Positions 50,042 to 59,193 are shown, counted from the first letter of the stretch. The stretch is 64,000 nucleotides of DNA from Pseudomonas putida (GCF_001976065.1 NZ_MNAH01000004.1:188519-252518), one strand, 5' to 3'. Numbers and translations are program-made. The notes: generated from the letters alone by a model not told the origin.

Positions 50042-50860
50042 ATGAGCAAGACACGTATTGCCTTTATCGGTGCCGGCAACATGGCCGCCAGCCTCATCGG
50101 CGGCCTGCGGGCCAAAGGCCTGGAAGCGGCGCAGATCCGCGCCAGCGATCCGGGCGAAGAAACCCGCGCCCGCGTGAGCGCCGAACATGGCATCGAAGTG
50201 TTCGCCGACAACGCCCAGGCCATCGACGGCGCCGATGTGGTCGTGCTGGCAGTCAAGCCCCAGGCGATGAAGACTGTCTGCGAAGCCATTCGCCCAAGCC
50301 TGAAACCCGGGCAACTGGTGGTGTCGATTGCCGCCGGCATCACCTGCGCCAGCATGAATAACTGGCTCGGTGCCCAGCCGATCGTGCGCTGCATGCCCAA
50401 CACCCCGGCGCTGTTGCGTCAGGGCGTGAGCGGCTTGTTCGCCACTGCCCAAGTGAGCGCCGAGCAGCGCCAGCAAGCCCAGGAACTGCTGTCAGCCGTC
50501 GGCGTTGCCCTGTGGCTGGACGAGGAGCAGCAACTGGATGCGGTCACCGCCGTTTCCGGTTCAGGCCCTGCGTACTTTTTCCTGCTGATCGAAGCCATGA
50601 CCGCCGCTGGCGTCAAACTCGGCCTGCCGGCAGACATCGCCGCCCAACTGACCTTGCAGACCGCCCTGGGCGCCGCCCACATGGCAGTGTCGAGTGACGT
50701 CGACGCCGCCGAGTTGCGTCGCCGCGTCACTTCGCCTGCAGGCACCACGGAAGCCGCGATCAAATCGTTCCAGGCCAATGGCTTCGAAGCACTGGTGGAA
50801 AAAGCCCTGGGCGCCGCCGCGCACCGCTCGGCCGAGATGGCTGAGCAACTCGGTCGCTAA
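50042..50860 (+). CDS. proC: Pyrroline-5-carboxylate reductase
   Basis: The 272-residue NAD(P)H enzyme carries out the last step of proline synthesis. The dinucleotide motif is IAFIGAGNMAASLIGGL, followed by VVLAVKPQ, RCMPNTPALLRQGVSGLFA and the C-terminal AVSGSGPAYFFLLIEAMTAAGVKLGLPADIAAQLTLQTALGAA and RRRVTSPAGTTEAAI. It lies in the usual yggS-proC-yggT order. Confidence 0.97.
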   Translation: MSKTRIAFIGAGNMAASLIGGLRAKGLEAAQIRASDPGEETRARVSAEHGIEVFADNAQAIDGADVVVLAVKPQAMKTVCEAIRPSLKPGQLVVSIAAGITCASMNNWLGAQPIVRCMPNTPALLRQGVSGLFATAQVSAEQRQQAQELLSAVGVALWLDEEQQLDAVTAVSGSGPAYFFLLIEAMTAAGVKLGLPADIAAQLTLQTALGAAHMAVSSDVDAAELRRRVTSPAGTTEAAIKSFQANGFEALVEKALGAAAHRSAEMAEQLGR

Positions 50861-50884
50861 TCAGCACTTAATAAGGAATCAACA

Positions 50885-51472
50885 ATGCTCGGACTCAATG
50901 ACGCTGCCATTTTTGTGATCCAGACCCTGGGCAGCCTGTATCTTTTGATCGTGTTGCTGCGTTTCATCCTGCAACTGGTGCGGGCGAACTTCTACAACCC
51001 GCTCTGCCAATTCGCCGTCAAGGCCACGCAACCACTGCTCAAGCCGCTGCGCCGGGTTATCCCGAGCATGTTCGGCCTGGACATGTCTTCGCTCGTGCTG
51101 GCCCTGATCGTGCAAATGGCCCTGTTCGCGGTCATCCTGCTGCTCAGTGGTTACTCGGTTGACGTGCTGCTCCTGGCGCCTTGGGCGCTGATCGGCATCT
51201 TCGCGCTGTTTTTGAAGATCCTGTTCTGGGCGATGATCATCAGTGTGATCCTGTCCTGGGTCGCTCCGGGCAGCCACAACCCGGGTGCAGAACTGGTCCA
51301 GCAGATCACGGAGCCTGTACTCGCGCCGTTCCGCCGGATCATTCCGAACCTGGGTGGCCTCGACATCTCGCCGATCTTCGCCTTCATCGCACTGCAATTG
51401 CTGCAGAGCTGGCTGATTCCGCGCCTGGCGTACTTCGCGCTGATGCCGAAGGAATTGTTTGGCCTGATCTAA
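50885..51472 (+). CDS. yggT: YggT family integral membrane protein
   Basis: The 195-residue protein contains two YGGT repeats (residues about 10-90 and 100-190). Each carries the family signature FLRRLxxRxxxxPxxxPLRRxIP in local form: NPLCQFAVKATQPLLKPLRRVIPSMFG, and NPGAELVQQITEPVLAPFRRIIPNLGG. It has roughly four to five transmembrane helices. The family is linked to osmotic balance and division-plane factors in various bacteria; no activity is established here. It starts 24 bases after proC. Confidence 0.93.
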   Translation: MLGLNDAAIFVIQTLGSLYLLIVLLRFILQLVRANFYNPLCQFAVKATQPLLKPLRRVIPSMFGLDMSSLVLALIVQMALFAVILLLSGYSVDVLLLAPWALIGIFALFLKILFWAMIISVILSWVAPGSHNPGAELVQQITEPVLAPFRRIIPNLGGLDISPIFAFIALQLLQSWLIPRLAYFALMPKELFGLI

Positions 51473-51485
51473 ACCGCGTCATCGT

Positions 51486-51554
51486 TCTTCGCGAGCAAGC
51501 CCGCCCCCACATTGGAATGCGTTCCCCCTGTGGGAGCGGGCTTGCTCGCGAATG
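51486..51554. repeat. REP pair (short-spacer)
   Basis: TTCTTCGCGAGCAAGCCCGC and its inverted partner lie around about 20 bases between yggT and metX, both on the plus strand. Confidence 0.92.
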
Positions 51555-51655
51555 AAGCGCCTCGGTACAACTGAATGAAATCAGGCCCGGCCTTTGCTTG
51601 CCGCTAACTCCACCGGTCTTTAGACTTACGCCTCATTTCAACGAGAGCAGGGTCG

Positions 51656-52795
51656 ATGCCAGCTGCCTTTCCCCCCGATTCTGTTGGTCTGGTGACGCCG
51701 CAAGTGGCGCACTTCAGCGAAGCCCTGGCGTTGGCCTGCGGCCGCTCGCTCCCAGCCTATGACCTGATCTACGAGACCTACGGCACCCTGAACGCCACGG
51801 CGAGCAACGCCGTGCTGATCTGCCACGCCTTGTCCGGTCACCACCATGCCGCCGGCTATCACAGCCCCGACGACCGCAAACCGGGTTGGTGGGACAGCTG
51901 CATTGGTCCCGGCAAGCCCATCGACACCAGCAAGTTCTTCGTGGTCAGCCTGAACAACCTCGGCGGCTGCAACGGCTCTACCGGCCCGAGCAGCATCAAC
52001 CCGGAGACCGGCAAGCCGTTTGGCGCCGACTTCCCAGTACTGACCGTGGAAGACTGGGTGCACAGCCAGGCGCGCCTGGCCGATCGGCTCGGCATCGCCC
52101 AGTTTGCAGCCGTGATCGGCGGCAGTCTCGGTGGCATGCAGGCGATGCAATGGAGCATCACGTACCCTGAGCGCATCCGCCATTGCCTGGCCATCGCCTC
52201 GGCGCCCAAGCTGTCGGCGCAGAACATCGCCTTCAACGAAGTGGCGCGCCAGGCGATCCTCACCGACCCCGAATTCCATGGCGGTTCGTTCCAGGAACAC
52301 GGCGTGATCCCCAAGCGCGGGCTGATGCTGGCGCGGATGGTCGGGCATATCACTTACCTGTCCGACGATTCCATGGGTGAGAAATTCGGTCGCGGCCTGA
52401 AAAGCGAGAAGCTCAACTACGACTTCCACAGCGTCGAATTCCAGGTCGAAAGTTACCTGCGTTATCAGGGTGAAGAGTTCTCCGGACGTTTCGATGCCAA
52501 CACTTACCTGCTGATGACCAAGGCCCTGGACTACTTCGACCCGGCGGCCAATTTCGACGATGACCTGGCGAAAACCTTCGCCGGCGCCACCGCCAAGTTC
52601 TGCGTGATGTCGTTCACCACCGACTGGCGCTTCTCCCCTGCCCGCTCGCGGGAACTGGTGGACGCGCTGATGGCCGCGCGCAAGGACGTCTGCTACCTGG
52701 AAATCGACGCGCCGCAGGGCCACGACGCCTTCCTGATTCCGATCCCGCGCTACCTGCAGGCGTTCGGCAATTACATGAACCGCATTACGTTGTGA
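51656..52795 (+). CDS. metX: Homoserine O-acyltransferase MetX (succinyl type in Pseudomonas)
   Basis: The 379-residue alpha/beta-hydrolase acylates homoserine to start methionine synthesis; the Pseudomonas enzymes use succinyl-CoA. Nucleophile Ser157 is in VIGGSLGGMQAMQWS, the aspartate in SFTTDWRFSPARSRELVDAL, and the histidine in GHDAFLIP. Other marks are GHHHAAGYH and NLGGCNGSTGPSSINPETGKPFG. It lies 7 bases before metW, its usual partner. Confidence 0.96.
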   Translation: MPAAFPPDSVGLVTPQVAHFSEALALACGRSLPAYDLIYETYGTLNATASNAVLICHALSGHHHAAGYHSPDDRKPGWWDSCIGPGKPIDTSKFFVVSLNNLGGCNGSTGPSSINPETGKPFGADFPVLTVEDWVHSQARLADRLGIAQFAAVIGGSLGGMQAMQWSITYPERIRHCLAIASAPKLSAQNIAFNEVARQAILTDPEFHGGSFQEHGVIPKRGLMLARMVGHITYLSDDSMGEKFGRGLKSEKLNYDFHSVEFQVESYLRYQGEEFSGRFDANTYLLMTKALDYFDPAANFDDDLAKTFAGATAKFCVMSFTTDWRFSPARSRELVDALMAARKDVCYLEIDAPQGHDAFLIPIPRYLQAFGNYMNRITL

Positions 52796-52802
52796 GATAG
52801 CC

Positions 52803-53423
52803 ATGAGAGCTGATCTGGAAATCATCCAGGAATGGATCCCCGCCGGTAGCCGCGTCCTCGACCTCGGTTGCGGCGATGGCGAGCTGCTGACCTGGCTGCG
52901 CGACAACAAGCAGGTCACCGGCTATGGCCTGGAAAACGACGCGGACAACATTGCCGAGTGCGTGGCCAAGGGCATCAACGTCATCGAGCAGGACCTGGAC
53001 AAGGGCCTGGGCAACTTTGCCAGCAACAGTTTCGACATCGTGGTCATGACCCAGGCGCTGCAAGCCGTGCATTACCCGGACAAGATCCTCGACGAAATGC
53101 TGCGGGTCGGCCGCCAGTGCATCATCACCTTCCCCAATTTCGGCCACTGGCGCTGCCGCTGGTACCTGGCGAGCAAGGGCCGGATGCCGGTTTCCGAATT
53201 CCTGCCCTATACCTGGTACAACACGCCGAACATTCACTTCTGCACCTTCGCGGACTTTGAAGCCTTGTGTCGCGAACGTGAAGCCAAGGTCATTGATCGG
53301 CTTGCCGTGGATCAACAGCATCGGCACGGGTGGGCCAGTAAGCTATGGCCTAATCTGTTAGGTGAGATCGGTATTTACCGTGTCAGCAGCCCGGGCCTTT
53401 CCGACCACAAGGTCGCGGTCTGA
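52803..53423 (+). CDS. metW: Methionine biosynthesis protein MetW
   Basis: The 206-residue SAM-dependent methyltransferase-like protein works with MetX in homoserine activation. The SAM motif is VLDLGCGDGELLTWLRDNK; others are VIEQDLDKGL, FDIVVMTQALQAVHYPDKILDEMLRVGRQCIITFPNFGHW and MPVSEFLPYTWYNTPNIHFCTFADFEAL. The methyl acceptor, if any, is unknown. Confidence 0.96.
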   Translation: MRADLEIIQEWIPAGSRVLDLGCGDGELLTWLRDNKQVTGYGLENDADNIAECVAKGINVIEQDLDKGLGNFASNSFDIVVMTQALQAVHYPDKILDEMLRVGRQCIITFPNFGHWRCRWYLASKGRMPVSEFLPYTWYNTPNIHFCTFADFEALCREREAKVIDRLAVDQQHRHGWASKLWPNLLGEIGIYRVSSPGLSDHKVAV

Positions 53424-53449
53424 ATCAGCACATTTCGAGGAGAATGATC

Positions 53450-53884
53450 ATGGGTCGTCTAGCGCTGCTTCTGTTCACCGCCTGCCTGAGCGTCACGGCC
53501 GTGGCCGCCGACGCGATCAAGGGCGAACGCCAGGAAAAATTCGGCGACGTAACGGTGCACTACAACACCTTCAACTCCACCTTCCTGACGCCGGACATCG
53601 CCAAGGCCGCGGAACTCACCCGCAGCAAGAACCAGGGCGTGATCAACATTTCCGTGCTCAAGGACGGCAAGCCGCAGATGGCCCAAGTCAGCGGTACGGT
53701 CAAAGACCTGACCAGCCAGAGTGTGAACCTGAACTTCCGCCAGATCACCGAACAAGGCGCGATCTACTACATCGCCCAGTTCCCGGTGGATCAGCAGGAA
53801 ACCCGCACCTTCGATATCAAGGTGCAGACCGGCGACAAAATCAACACCATCAACTTCAACCAAGAGCTCTTCCCCGGCGAATGA
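53450..53884 (+). CDS. DUF4426 exported protein
   Basis: The 144-residue product has a Sec signal (MGRLALLLFTACLSVTAVAAD) and a single DUF4426 domain of beta-rich type (EKFGDVTVHYNTFNSTFLTPDIAKAAEL; GVINISVLKDGKPQMAQVSGTVKDL). ATG 53450 is preferred to 53444, because GGAG is seven bases before the first and one base before the second. The gene overlaps rdgB by ATGA and follows metW closely. In P. aeruginosa the order metX-metW-DUF4426-rdgB is the same. Function is unknown. Confidence 0.87.
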   Translation: MGRLALLLFTACLSVTAVAADAIKGERQEKFGDVTVHYNTFNSTFLTPDIAKAAELTRSKNQGVINISVLKDGKPQMAQVSGTVKDLTSQSVNLNFRQITEQGAIYYIAQFPVDQQETRTFDIKVQTGDKINTINFNQELFPGE

Positions 53885-54477
53885 TCAACTTCACGCAACT
53901 CGTACTGGCCAGCCACAACGCCGGCAAACTCAAGGAACTCCAGGCCATGCTCGGCGAGTCGGTGCAACTGCGCTCGATCGGCGAGTTCAGCAGCGTGGAG
54001 CCTGAAGAAACCGGCCTGTCGTTCGTCGAGAATGCCATCCTCAAGGCCCGCAATGCCGCGCGCATTTCCGGCCTGCCGGCCTTGGCCGACGACTCCGGGC
54101 TGGCGGTGGATTTCCTCGGCGGTGCGCCGGGTATCTACTCGGCGCGCTATGCCGATGGCAAGGGCGATGCGGCGAACAACGCCAAGCTGCTCGACGTATT
54201 GAAGGACGTGCCTGAAACCGAGCGCGGTGCGCAGTTCGTCTGCGTGCTGGCACTGGTGCGGCACGCCGACGATCCGCTGCCGATCCTCTGCGAAGGCCTG
54301 TGGCACGGGCGCATCCTGACCCAGGCCAGCGGTGAACACGGTTTTGGCTACGATCCGTTGTTCTGGGTGCCGGAGCGCGATTGCTCCAGCGCCGAGTTGA
54401 GCCCGGCCGACAAGAACCAGATCAGCCACCGCGCCCGTGCAATGGATCTGCTGCGCCAGCGTCTGGGCTTGAAATGA
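53881..54477 (+). CDS. rdgB: XTP/dITP diphosphatase RdgB
   Basis: The 198-residue enzyme removes dITP, dXTP and ITP from the nucleotide pool. Motifs: LVLASHNAGKLKELQAML, ETGLSFVENAILKARNAA, ALADDSGLAVDFLGGAPGIYSARYAD, GFGYDPLFWVPE and KNQISHRARAM. The start at 53881 overlaps the DUF4426 stop and its stop overlaps hemW, so the three are translationally coupled. Confidence 0.97.
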   Translation: MINFTQLVLASHNAGKLKELQAMLGESVQLRSIGEFSSVEPEETGLSFVENAILKARNAARISGLPALADDSGLAVDFLGGAPGIYSARYADGKGDAANNAKLLDVLKDVPETERGAQFVCVLALVRHADDPLPILCEGLWHGRILTQASGEHGFGYDPLFWVPERDCSSAELSPADKNQISHRARAMDLLRQRLGLK

Positions 54478-55679
54478 CCCGTGAATCTTCCGCGTCGCCG
54501 CTGATCTTCGGCGGCGCCGCCCACTCGCCCAGGGCCGCCCTGCCTGTGCTACCGCCCCTGGCGCTGTACATCCACATCCCGTGGTGCGTACGCAAATGCC
54601 CGTATTGCGACTTCAACTCCCACACCGCCAGCCCCGTGCTGCCGGAAGAGGAGTATGTCGACGCCTTGCTGGCTGACCTCGACCAGGACCTGCACGCGGT
54701 CTATGGCCGTGAGCTGAGTTCGATCTTCTTCGGTGGCGGCACGCCAAGCCTGTTCAGCGCCCGGGCCCTGGGGCGCCTGCTCAAGGGGGTGGAGCAGCGC
54801 ATAGCCTTTGCCAGCGACATCGAAATCACCCTGGAAGCCAATCCGGGGACCTTTGAACAAGAGAAGTTCGTCGCCTACCGCGCGCTGGGCATCAATCGCC
54901 TGTCCATTGGCATCCAGAGCTTTCAACAAGAAAAGCTCGAGGCCCTGGGGCGTATTCACAACGGTGACGAAGCGGTGCGCGCCGCCGGCATGGCCCGTCA
55001 GGCCGGTTTTGATAACTTCAACCTGGACTTGATGCACGGCTTGCCCGATCAATCCCTGGACGACGCCCTGAGCGACTTGCGCCAGGCCATCGCCCTGAAA
55101 CCGACCCACCTGTCCTGGTATCAGCTGACCCTGGAGCCGAACACCGTCTTCTGGAACCAGCCGCCGACACTGCCGGAGGACGACACCCTGTGGGATATCC
55201 AGGAAGCCGGGCAGGCGCTGCTGGCCGAACACGGTTACGCGCAGTACGAAGTCTCGGCCTACGCGCAGCCCGGGCGCCCGGCGCGGCATAACCTCAATTA
55301 CTGGAGTTTTGGCGACTTCATCGGCATCGGTGCCGGTGCCCACGGCAAGCTCAGCCATCCGGACGGGCGCATCGTGCGTACCTGGAAGACCCGCCTGCCG
55401 AAGGACTACCTGAATCCGGCGAAAAGTTTCCAGGCTGGCGAGAAAGCGCTGACCAATGACGAGATGCCGTTCGAATTCCTGATGAACGCCCTGCGCCTGA
55501 CGGCCGGGGTTGAGGCGCAACTGTACCCGGAACGCACCGGGATGACCTTGGAAAGCCTCGCCGAAAGCCGTCGCGAAGCCGAACAAAGCGGCCTGCTGCA
55601 GGTCGAACCGTCACGTCTGGCGGCTACCGAGCGCGGACAACTCTTCCTCAACGACTTGCTGCAGAAATTTCTGACATAA
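54474..55679 (+). CDS. hemW: Radical SAM haem chaperone HemW
   Basis: The 401-residue radical-SAM protein is of the HemW branch. Cys38, Cys42 and Cys45 form CxxxCxxC in IPWCVRKCPYCDF, with Phe47 where the oxygen-independent coproporphyrinogen oxidase HemN has cysteine. That places it as a haem chaperone rather than a HemN enzyme. Other motifs: SIFFGGGTPSLFS, EANPGTFE, RLSIGIQSFQ and NFNLDLMHGLPDQS. It is the end of the metW-DUF4426-rdgB-hemW run; DUF3392 follows 9 bases on. Confidence 0.96.
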   Translation: MTRESSASPLIFGGAAHSPRAALPVLPPLALYIHIPWCVRKCPYCDFNSHTASPVLPEEEYVDALLADLDQDLHAVYGRELSSIFFGGGTPSLFSARALGRLLKGVEQRIAFASDIEITLEANPGTFEQEKFVAYRALGINRLSIGIQSFQQEKLEALGRIHNGDEAVRAAGMARQAGFDNFNLDLMHGLPDQSLDDALSDLRQAIALKPTHLSWYQLTLEPNTVFWNQPPTLPEDDTLWDIQEAGQALLAEHGYAQYEVSAYAQPGRPARHNLNYWSFGDFIGIGAGAHGKLSHPDGRIVRTWKTRLPKDYLNPAKSFQAGEKALTNDEMPFEFLMNALRLTAGVEAQLYPERTGMTLESLAESRREAEQSGLLQVEPSRLAATERGQLFLNDLLQKFLT

Positions 55680-55688
55680 GGAAATCGA

Positions 55689-56012
55689 ATGGATTTGGTA
55701 CTCGACCTGCTCGCCACCGCGTCTCGCTGGAGCCGCAGCAACCTCTCGGAAATCGCCCTCGCCCTGGTAGGTTGCCTGCTGGTGTTGTTCGGCGCGGATT
55801 TCAAAGGCTGGGTCGAGCAACGCCTGGGCAGCATCGCCGGCGCCTTGCGCGTACCGCTGATGTCCCTGCTGTGCATGATCGGCAGCGGTGCGGCACTGAT
55901 CTATGCCACGCCGTGGATCGTCAAGGGTTTGAGCCAGTTCAACAACTACAGCCTGGCGCCGGTGTTGTTGGTGGTGCTGGTGTTGATTGGGGTAGTCGCG
56001 GACCGCCGCTGA
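55689..56012 (+). CDS. DUF3392 membrane protein
   Basis: The 107-residue protein has three hydrophobic segments: about 22-40 (IALALVGCLLVLFGADF), 55-76 (VPLMSLLCMIGSGAALIYATPW) and 86-103 (YSLAPVLLVVLVLIGVVA). It matches the DUF3392 family of gammaproteobacterial inner-membrane proteins. The start follows AAGGAAA. No function is known. It is the last gene before a REP pair. Confidence 0.88.
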   Translation: MDLVLDLLATASRWSRSNLSEIALALVGCLLVLFGADFKGWVEQRLGSIAGALRVPLMSLLCMIGSGAALIYATPWIVKGLSQFNNYSLAPVLLVVLVLIGVVADRR

Positions 56013-56032
56013 TTTCAGCCACACCCTAAAAC

Positions 56033-56126
56033 AACTGTGGGAGCGGGCTTGCTCGCGAAAGCGGTGTATCAGACAACATTAATGTCGACTGACACGACGC
56101 CTTCGCGAGCAAGCCCGCTCCCACAT
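56033..56126. repeat. REP pair (long-spacer)
   Basis: TGTGGGAGCGGGCTTGCTCGC at 56036-56056 and its inverted partner at 56100-56123 flank about 45 bases. It lies between convergent DUF3392 and trmB. Confidence 0.93.
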
Positions 56127-56143
56127 TGGGTATTGCGACTGGC

Positions 56144-56869
56144 TTAGGACTGCTTCTCGAACTTCAGGTCCCAAACGCCATGCCCAAGACGTTCGCCTCG
56201 GCGTTCGAACTTGGTGATCGGGCGCTCGGCCGGGCGAGGTACGCACTTACCGTCTTCAGCGAGGTTGCGGTAACCCGGGGCCACGTTCATCACTTCCAGC
56301 ATGTACTCGGCGTACGGCTCCCAATCGGTGGCCATGTGCAGGATACCGCCGACTTTCAGCTTGCTGCGCACCAGCTCGGCGAATGACGCCTGGACGATAC
56401 GACGCTTGTGGTGACGGCTCTTGTGCCATGGGTCCGGGAAAAACAGCATCAGGCGATCGAGGCTGTTATCGGCCACGCAACGGTTGAGCACCTCGATGGC
56501 ATCGCAATCGTAAACCCGCAGGTTGGTCAGGCCCTGGGTCAACACGCCATTGAGCAGCGCACCCACACCCGGACGGTGAACCTCGACGCCGATGAAGTCC
56601 TGCTCCGGCGATGCCGCAGCCATTTCCAGCAGCGAATGGCCCATGCCGAAGCCGATCTCCAGCGAACGCGGGGCCGAGCGACCGAACACCTGGTCGAAAT
56701 CCACCGGGGCGTCGGCCAGGGGCAGCACGAAAAGCGGCGCACCCTGTTCCAGACCCCGTTGCTGGCCTTCGGTCATGCGCCCGGCGCGCATCACGAAACT
56801 CTTGATGCGGCGGTGTTGGCGCTCGTCGCCTTCTTCCGTCTGGATTGGCGTGTCGTTCGATTCAGTCAT
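56144..56869 (-). CDS. trmB: tRNA (guanine-N7-)-methyltransferase
   Basis: The 241-residue enzyme methylates G46 of tRNA variable loops. ATG 56869 is used rather than the TTG just before it. Motifs: IKSFVMRAGRMTEGQQRGLE, RSLEIGFGMGHSLLEMA (SAM), GVEVHRPGVGALL, LMLFFPDPWHKSRHHKRRIVQ (catalytic PDPWHK) and HMATDWEPYAEYMLEV. It starts nine bases downstream of the thiG stop on the same strand, so the order thiS-thiG-trmB is one unit. Confidence 0.96.
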   Translation of the reverse strand: MTESNDTPIQTEEGDERQHRRIKSFVMRAGRMTEGQQRGLEQGAPLFVLPLADAPVDFDQVFGRSAPRSLEIGFGMGHSLLEMAAASPEQDFIGVEVHRPGVGALLNGVLTQGLTNLRVYDCDAIEVLNRCVADNSLDRLMLFFPDPWHKSRHHKRRIVQASFAELVRSKLKVGGILHMATDWEPYAEYMLEVMNVAPGYRNLAEDGKCVPRPAERPITKFERRGERLGHGVWDLKFEKQS

Positions 56870-56878
56870 CAATGGCTC

Positions 56879-57673
56879 TTACTTGATCAGACCATCCAGC
56901 GGCGAAGAGGCGCTGGCATAGAGTTTTTTCGGCATGCGACCGGCGAGGTAGGCCAGGCGGCCTGCGACGATCGCGTGTTTCATGGCTTCGGCCATCATGA
57001 TCGGCTGCTGGGCGTGGGCGATCGCCGAGTTCATCAGCACAGCATCACAGCCCAGCTCCATGGCGATGGTAGCGTCGGACGCGGTACCGACACCGGCATC
57101 CACCAGCACCGGGATTTTCGCTTCTTCGAGGATGATCTGCAGGTTGTACGGGTTGCAGATCCCCAGGCCCGAACCGATCAGACCGGCCAGCGGCATCACT
57201 GCGATGCAGCCGATTTCCGCCAATTGACGGGCAATGATCGGGTCATCACTGGTGTAGACCATCACGTCGAAACCTTCCTTGACCAGCGATTCAGCGGCCT
57301 TGAGGGTTTCGATCACGTTGGGGAACAGGGTTTTCTGGTCGGCCAGTACTTCCAGCTTCACCAGATTGTGGCCATCGAGCAGCTCACGGGCCAGGCGGCA
57401 GGTGCGCACGGCCTCGATAGCGTCGTAGCAACCGGCAGTGTTGGGCAGGAAGGTGTAGCGATCCGGCGAGAGGAAGTCCAGCAGGTTCGGTTCGCCCGCG
57501 TTCTGGCCGAGGTTGGTACGGCGCACGGCGAAAGTAACGATTTCAGCACCCGAGGCCTCGATGGCCAGGCGGGTTTCTTCCATGTCACGGTACTTGCCGG
57601 TACCGACCAGCAAACGCGACTGGTAAGTACGACCGGCCAGGACGAAAGGCTTGTCGCTACGAACGATGCTCAT
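56879..57673 (-). CDS. thiG: Thiazole synthase ThiG
   Basis: The 264-residue TIM-barrel enzyme forms the thiazole ring of thiamine from deoxyxylulose phosphate, dehydroglycine and ThiS thiocarboxylate. Motifs: RLLVGTGKYRDMEETRLAIEASGAEIVTFAVRR, LPNTAGCYDAIEAVRTCRLARE, NLVKLEVLADQKTLFPN with the imine-forming lysine, and VDAGVGTASDATIAMELGCDAVLMNSAIAHA. It follows thiS by 60 bases. Confidence 0.97.
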   Translation of the reverse strand: MSIVRSDKPFVLAGRTYQSRLLVGTGKYRDMEETRLAIEASGAEIVTFAVRRTNLGQNAGEPNLLDFLSPDRYTFLPNTAGCYDAIEAVRTCRLARELLDGHNLVKLEVLADQKTLFPNVIETLKAAESLVKEGFDVMVYTSDDPIIARQLAEIGCIAVMPLAGLIGSGLGICNPYNLQIILEEAKIPVLVDAGVGTASDATIAMELGCDAVLMNSAIAHAQQPIMMAEAMKHAIVAGRLAYLAGRMPKKLYASASSPLDGLIK

Positions 57674-57733
57674 GGGGAATCCTCTGTAGGGGTGAGGGTC
57701 TTGCAGAATTCTGTCGGCCTTTGGGCCACGTGG

Positions 57734-57934
57734 CTAGCCGCCGCCGATGGCGTGCACCACTTCGACGTTGTCGCCGTCGTTCAACGTGGTGTCTGCGTGC
57801 TGACTGCGCGGGACGATATCCAGGTTGAGTTCGACCGCTACCCGGCGCCCGGTCAAGTCCAGACGGGTCAGCAGGGCCGCAACGGTTTCACCGTCGGGCA
57901 GTTCAAAGGATTCGCCGTTCAACTGAATGCGCAT
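57734..57934 (-). CDS. thiS: Sulfur carrier protein ThiS
   Basis: The 66-residue ubiquitin-like carrier ends in the required Gly-Gly (VVHAIGGG, with one more glycine). ATG 57934 (MRIQLNGESFELPDGETVAALL) is chosen for normal family length; two in-frame ATGs 15 and 18 bases upstream lack a ribosome site. The C-terminal glycine is adenylated by ThiF and converted to a thiocarboxylate that donates sulfur to ThiG. Confidence 0.93.
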   Translation of the reverse strand: MRIQLNGESFELPDGETVAALLTRLDLTGRRVAVELNLDIVPRSQHADTTLNDGDNVEVVHAIGGG

Positions 57935-58005
57935 GCCGAATGCCGCCATCATTTTAAAGGGCTGGCATTCTAGCCCGATCGTGACCTAAAGGTCAGCAAC
58001 AAGCG

Positions 58006-58386
58006 TCAAGCGGTCAGCGGCAAGCGCCAGGCGGCAAGGCCCAGGCAGAGCCAGCCCGCCAGGAACGCCAGGCCACCGAACGGAGTGACGATGCCGAGCT
58101 TGCTGACACCCGTCAGCGTCAGCACGTACAGGCTGCCAGAGAACAGAAGAATGCCAATGGCAAAGCAAGCGCCGGCCCAAGCGACCAAGCGACCGGGAAT
58201 CTGCGTAGCCAGCAACGCCACGCCCAGCAAGGCCAGGGTGTGCACCAGCTGATAGGTGACGCCGGTATGGAAAATCGCCAGGTATTCGGCACTCAGGCGG
58301 TTTTTCAGGCCGTGGGCGGCGAACGCCCCGAGACCGACTCCAGTGAAGCCGAAAAAAGCGGCCAGCATCAAAAAGCCACGCAGCAT
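58006..58386 (-). CDS. DUF423 membrane protein
   Basis: The 126-residue protein has four hydrophobic helices with the DUF423 signature GFTGVGLGAFAAHGLKNRLSAEYLAIFHTGVTYQLVHTLALL and SGSLYVLTLTGVSKLGIVTPFGGLAFLAGW. Function is unknown. It is divergent from mtgA and lies upstream of thiS, 71 bases away, on the same strand. Confidence 0.92.
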   Translation of the reverse strand: MLRGFLMLAAFFGFTGVGLGAFAAHGLKNRLSAEYLAIFHTGVTYQLVHTLALLGVALLATQIPGRLVAWAGACFAIGILLFSGSLYVLTLTGVSKLGIVTPFGGLAFLAGWLCLGLAAWRLPLTA

Positions 58387-58460
58387 GAAGAACTCCAGTC
58401 AGTCTCGATCAACAGGGTCTGTATAATGGCCCGCTCAACGGGTTCGGCCAAGCCATCTCT

Positions 58461-59183
58461 ATGCTGCGTATCTATTTCCGTCGTTTCACCAAGGCCGTGC
58501 TCTGGTTCATGAGCGCTAGCGTCGTGCTGGTGCTGATATTCCGCGTGGTGCCGCCGCCCGGGACAACGCTGATGGTCGAGCGCAAAGTCGAATCCTGGTT
58601 CGATGGTGAGCCCATCGATCTGCAACGCACCTGGAAACCCTGGGATGAAATTTCCGACGACCTGAAAGTCGCGGTGATTGCCGGTGAAGACCAGAAATTT
58701 CCCGAGCATTGGGGCTTTGACTTCGGTGCGATCCAGAAAGCACTGGCCCACAACGAGCTCGGCGGCACCATCCGCGGTGCCAGCACCCTGAGCCAACAAG
58801 TGTCGAAGAACCTGTTCCTGTGGTCCGGCCGCAGCTGGTTGCGCAAAGGCCTGGAAGCCTGGTTTACCGGGTTGATAGAAGTATTCTGGCCCAAGCAGCG
58901 GATTCTTGAGGTGTACCTCAACAGCGTTGAGTGGGATGACGGGGTGTTTGGGGCGGAGGCGGCTGCACGGCATCACTTCGGGACCAGCGCAAAAAATCTC
59001 AGCCGCCAGCAATCGAGCCTGCTGGCCGCTGTACTACCGAACCCGCGGGTGTGGAGCGCGAGCCACCCGACCAATTACGTGGCGCGGCGCGCTGGCTGGA
59101 TTCGGCAGCAGATGAGTCAACTGGGTGGGGACAGCTATCTGGTTGGCCTCAACGATTCGCGCCGGGCGCCGTGGTCCCAATAA
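58461..59183 (+). CDS. mtgA: Monofunctional biosynthetic peptidoglycan transglycosylase
   Basis: The 240-residue membrane-anchored GT51 enzyme polymerises lipid II glycan. An N-terminal helix (VLWFMSASVVLVLIFRVV, about 12-29) is followed by the GT51 motifs VAVIAGEDQKFPEHWGFDFGAIQKA (catalytic Glu in EDQKF), GASTLSQQVSKNLFLW, RKGLEAWFTGLIEVFWPKQRILEVYLNSVEWDDGVFGAEAAARHHFG with the second glutamate. It ends before a REP pair. Confidence 0.96.
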   Translation: MLRIYFRRFTKAVLWFMSASVVLVLIFRVVPPPGTTLMVERKVESWFDGEPIDLQRTWKPWDEISDDLKVAVIAGEDQKFPEHWGFDFGAIQKALAHNELGGTIRGASTLSQQVSKNLFLWSGRSWLRKGLEAWFTGLIEVFWPKQRILEVYLNSVEWDDGVFGAEAAARHHFGTSAKNLSRQQSSLLAAVLPNPRVWSASHPTNYVARRAGWIRQQMSQLGGDSYLVGLNDSRRAPWSQ

Positions 59184-59193
59184 CACCGAAAAT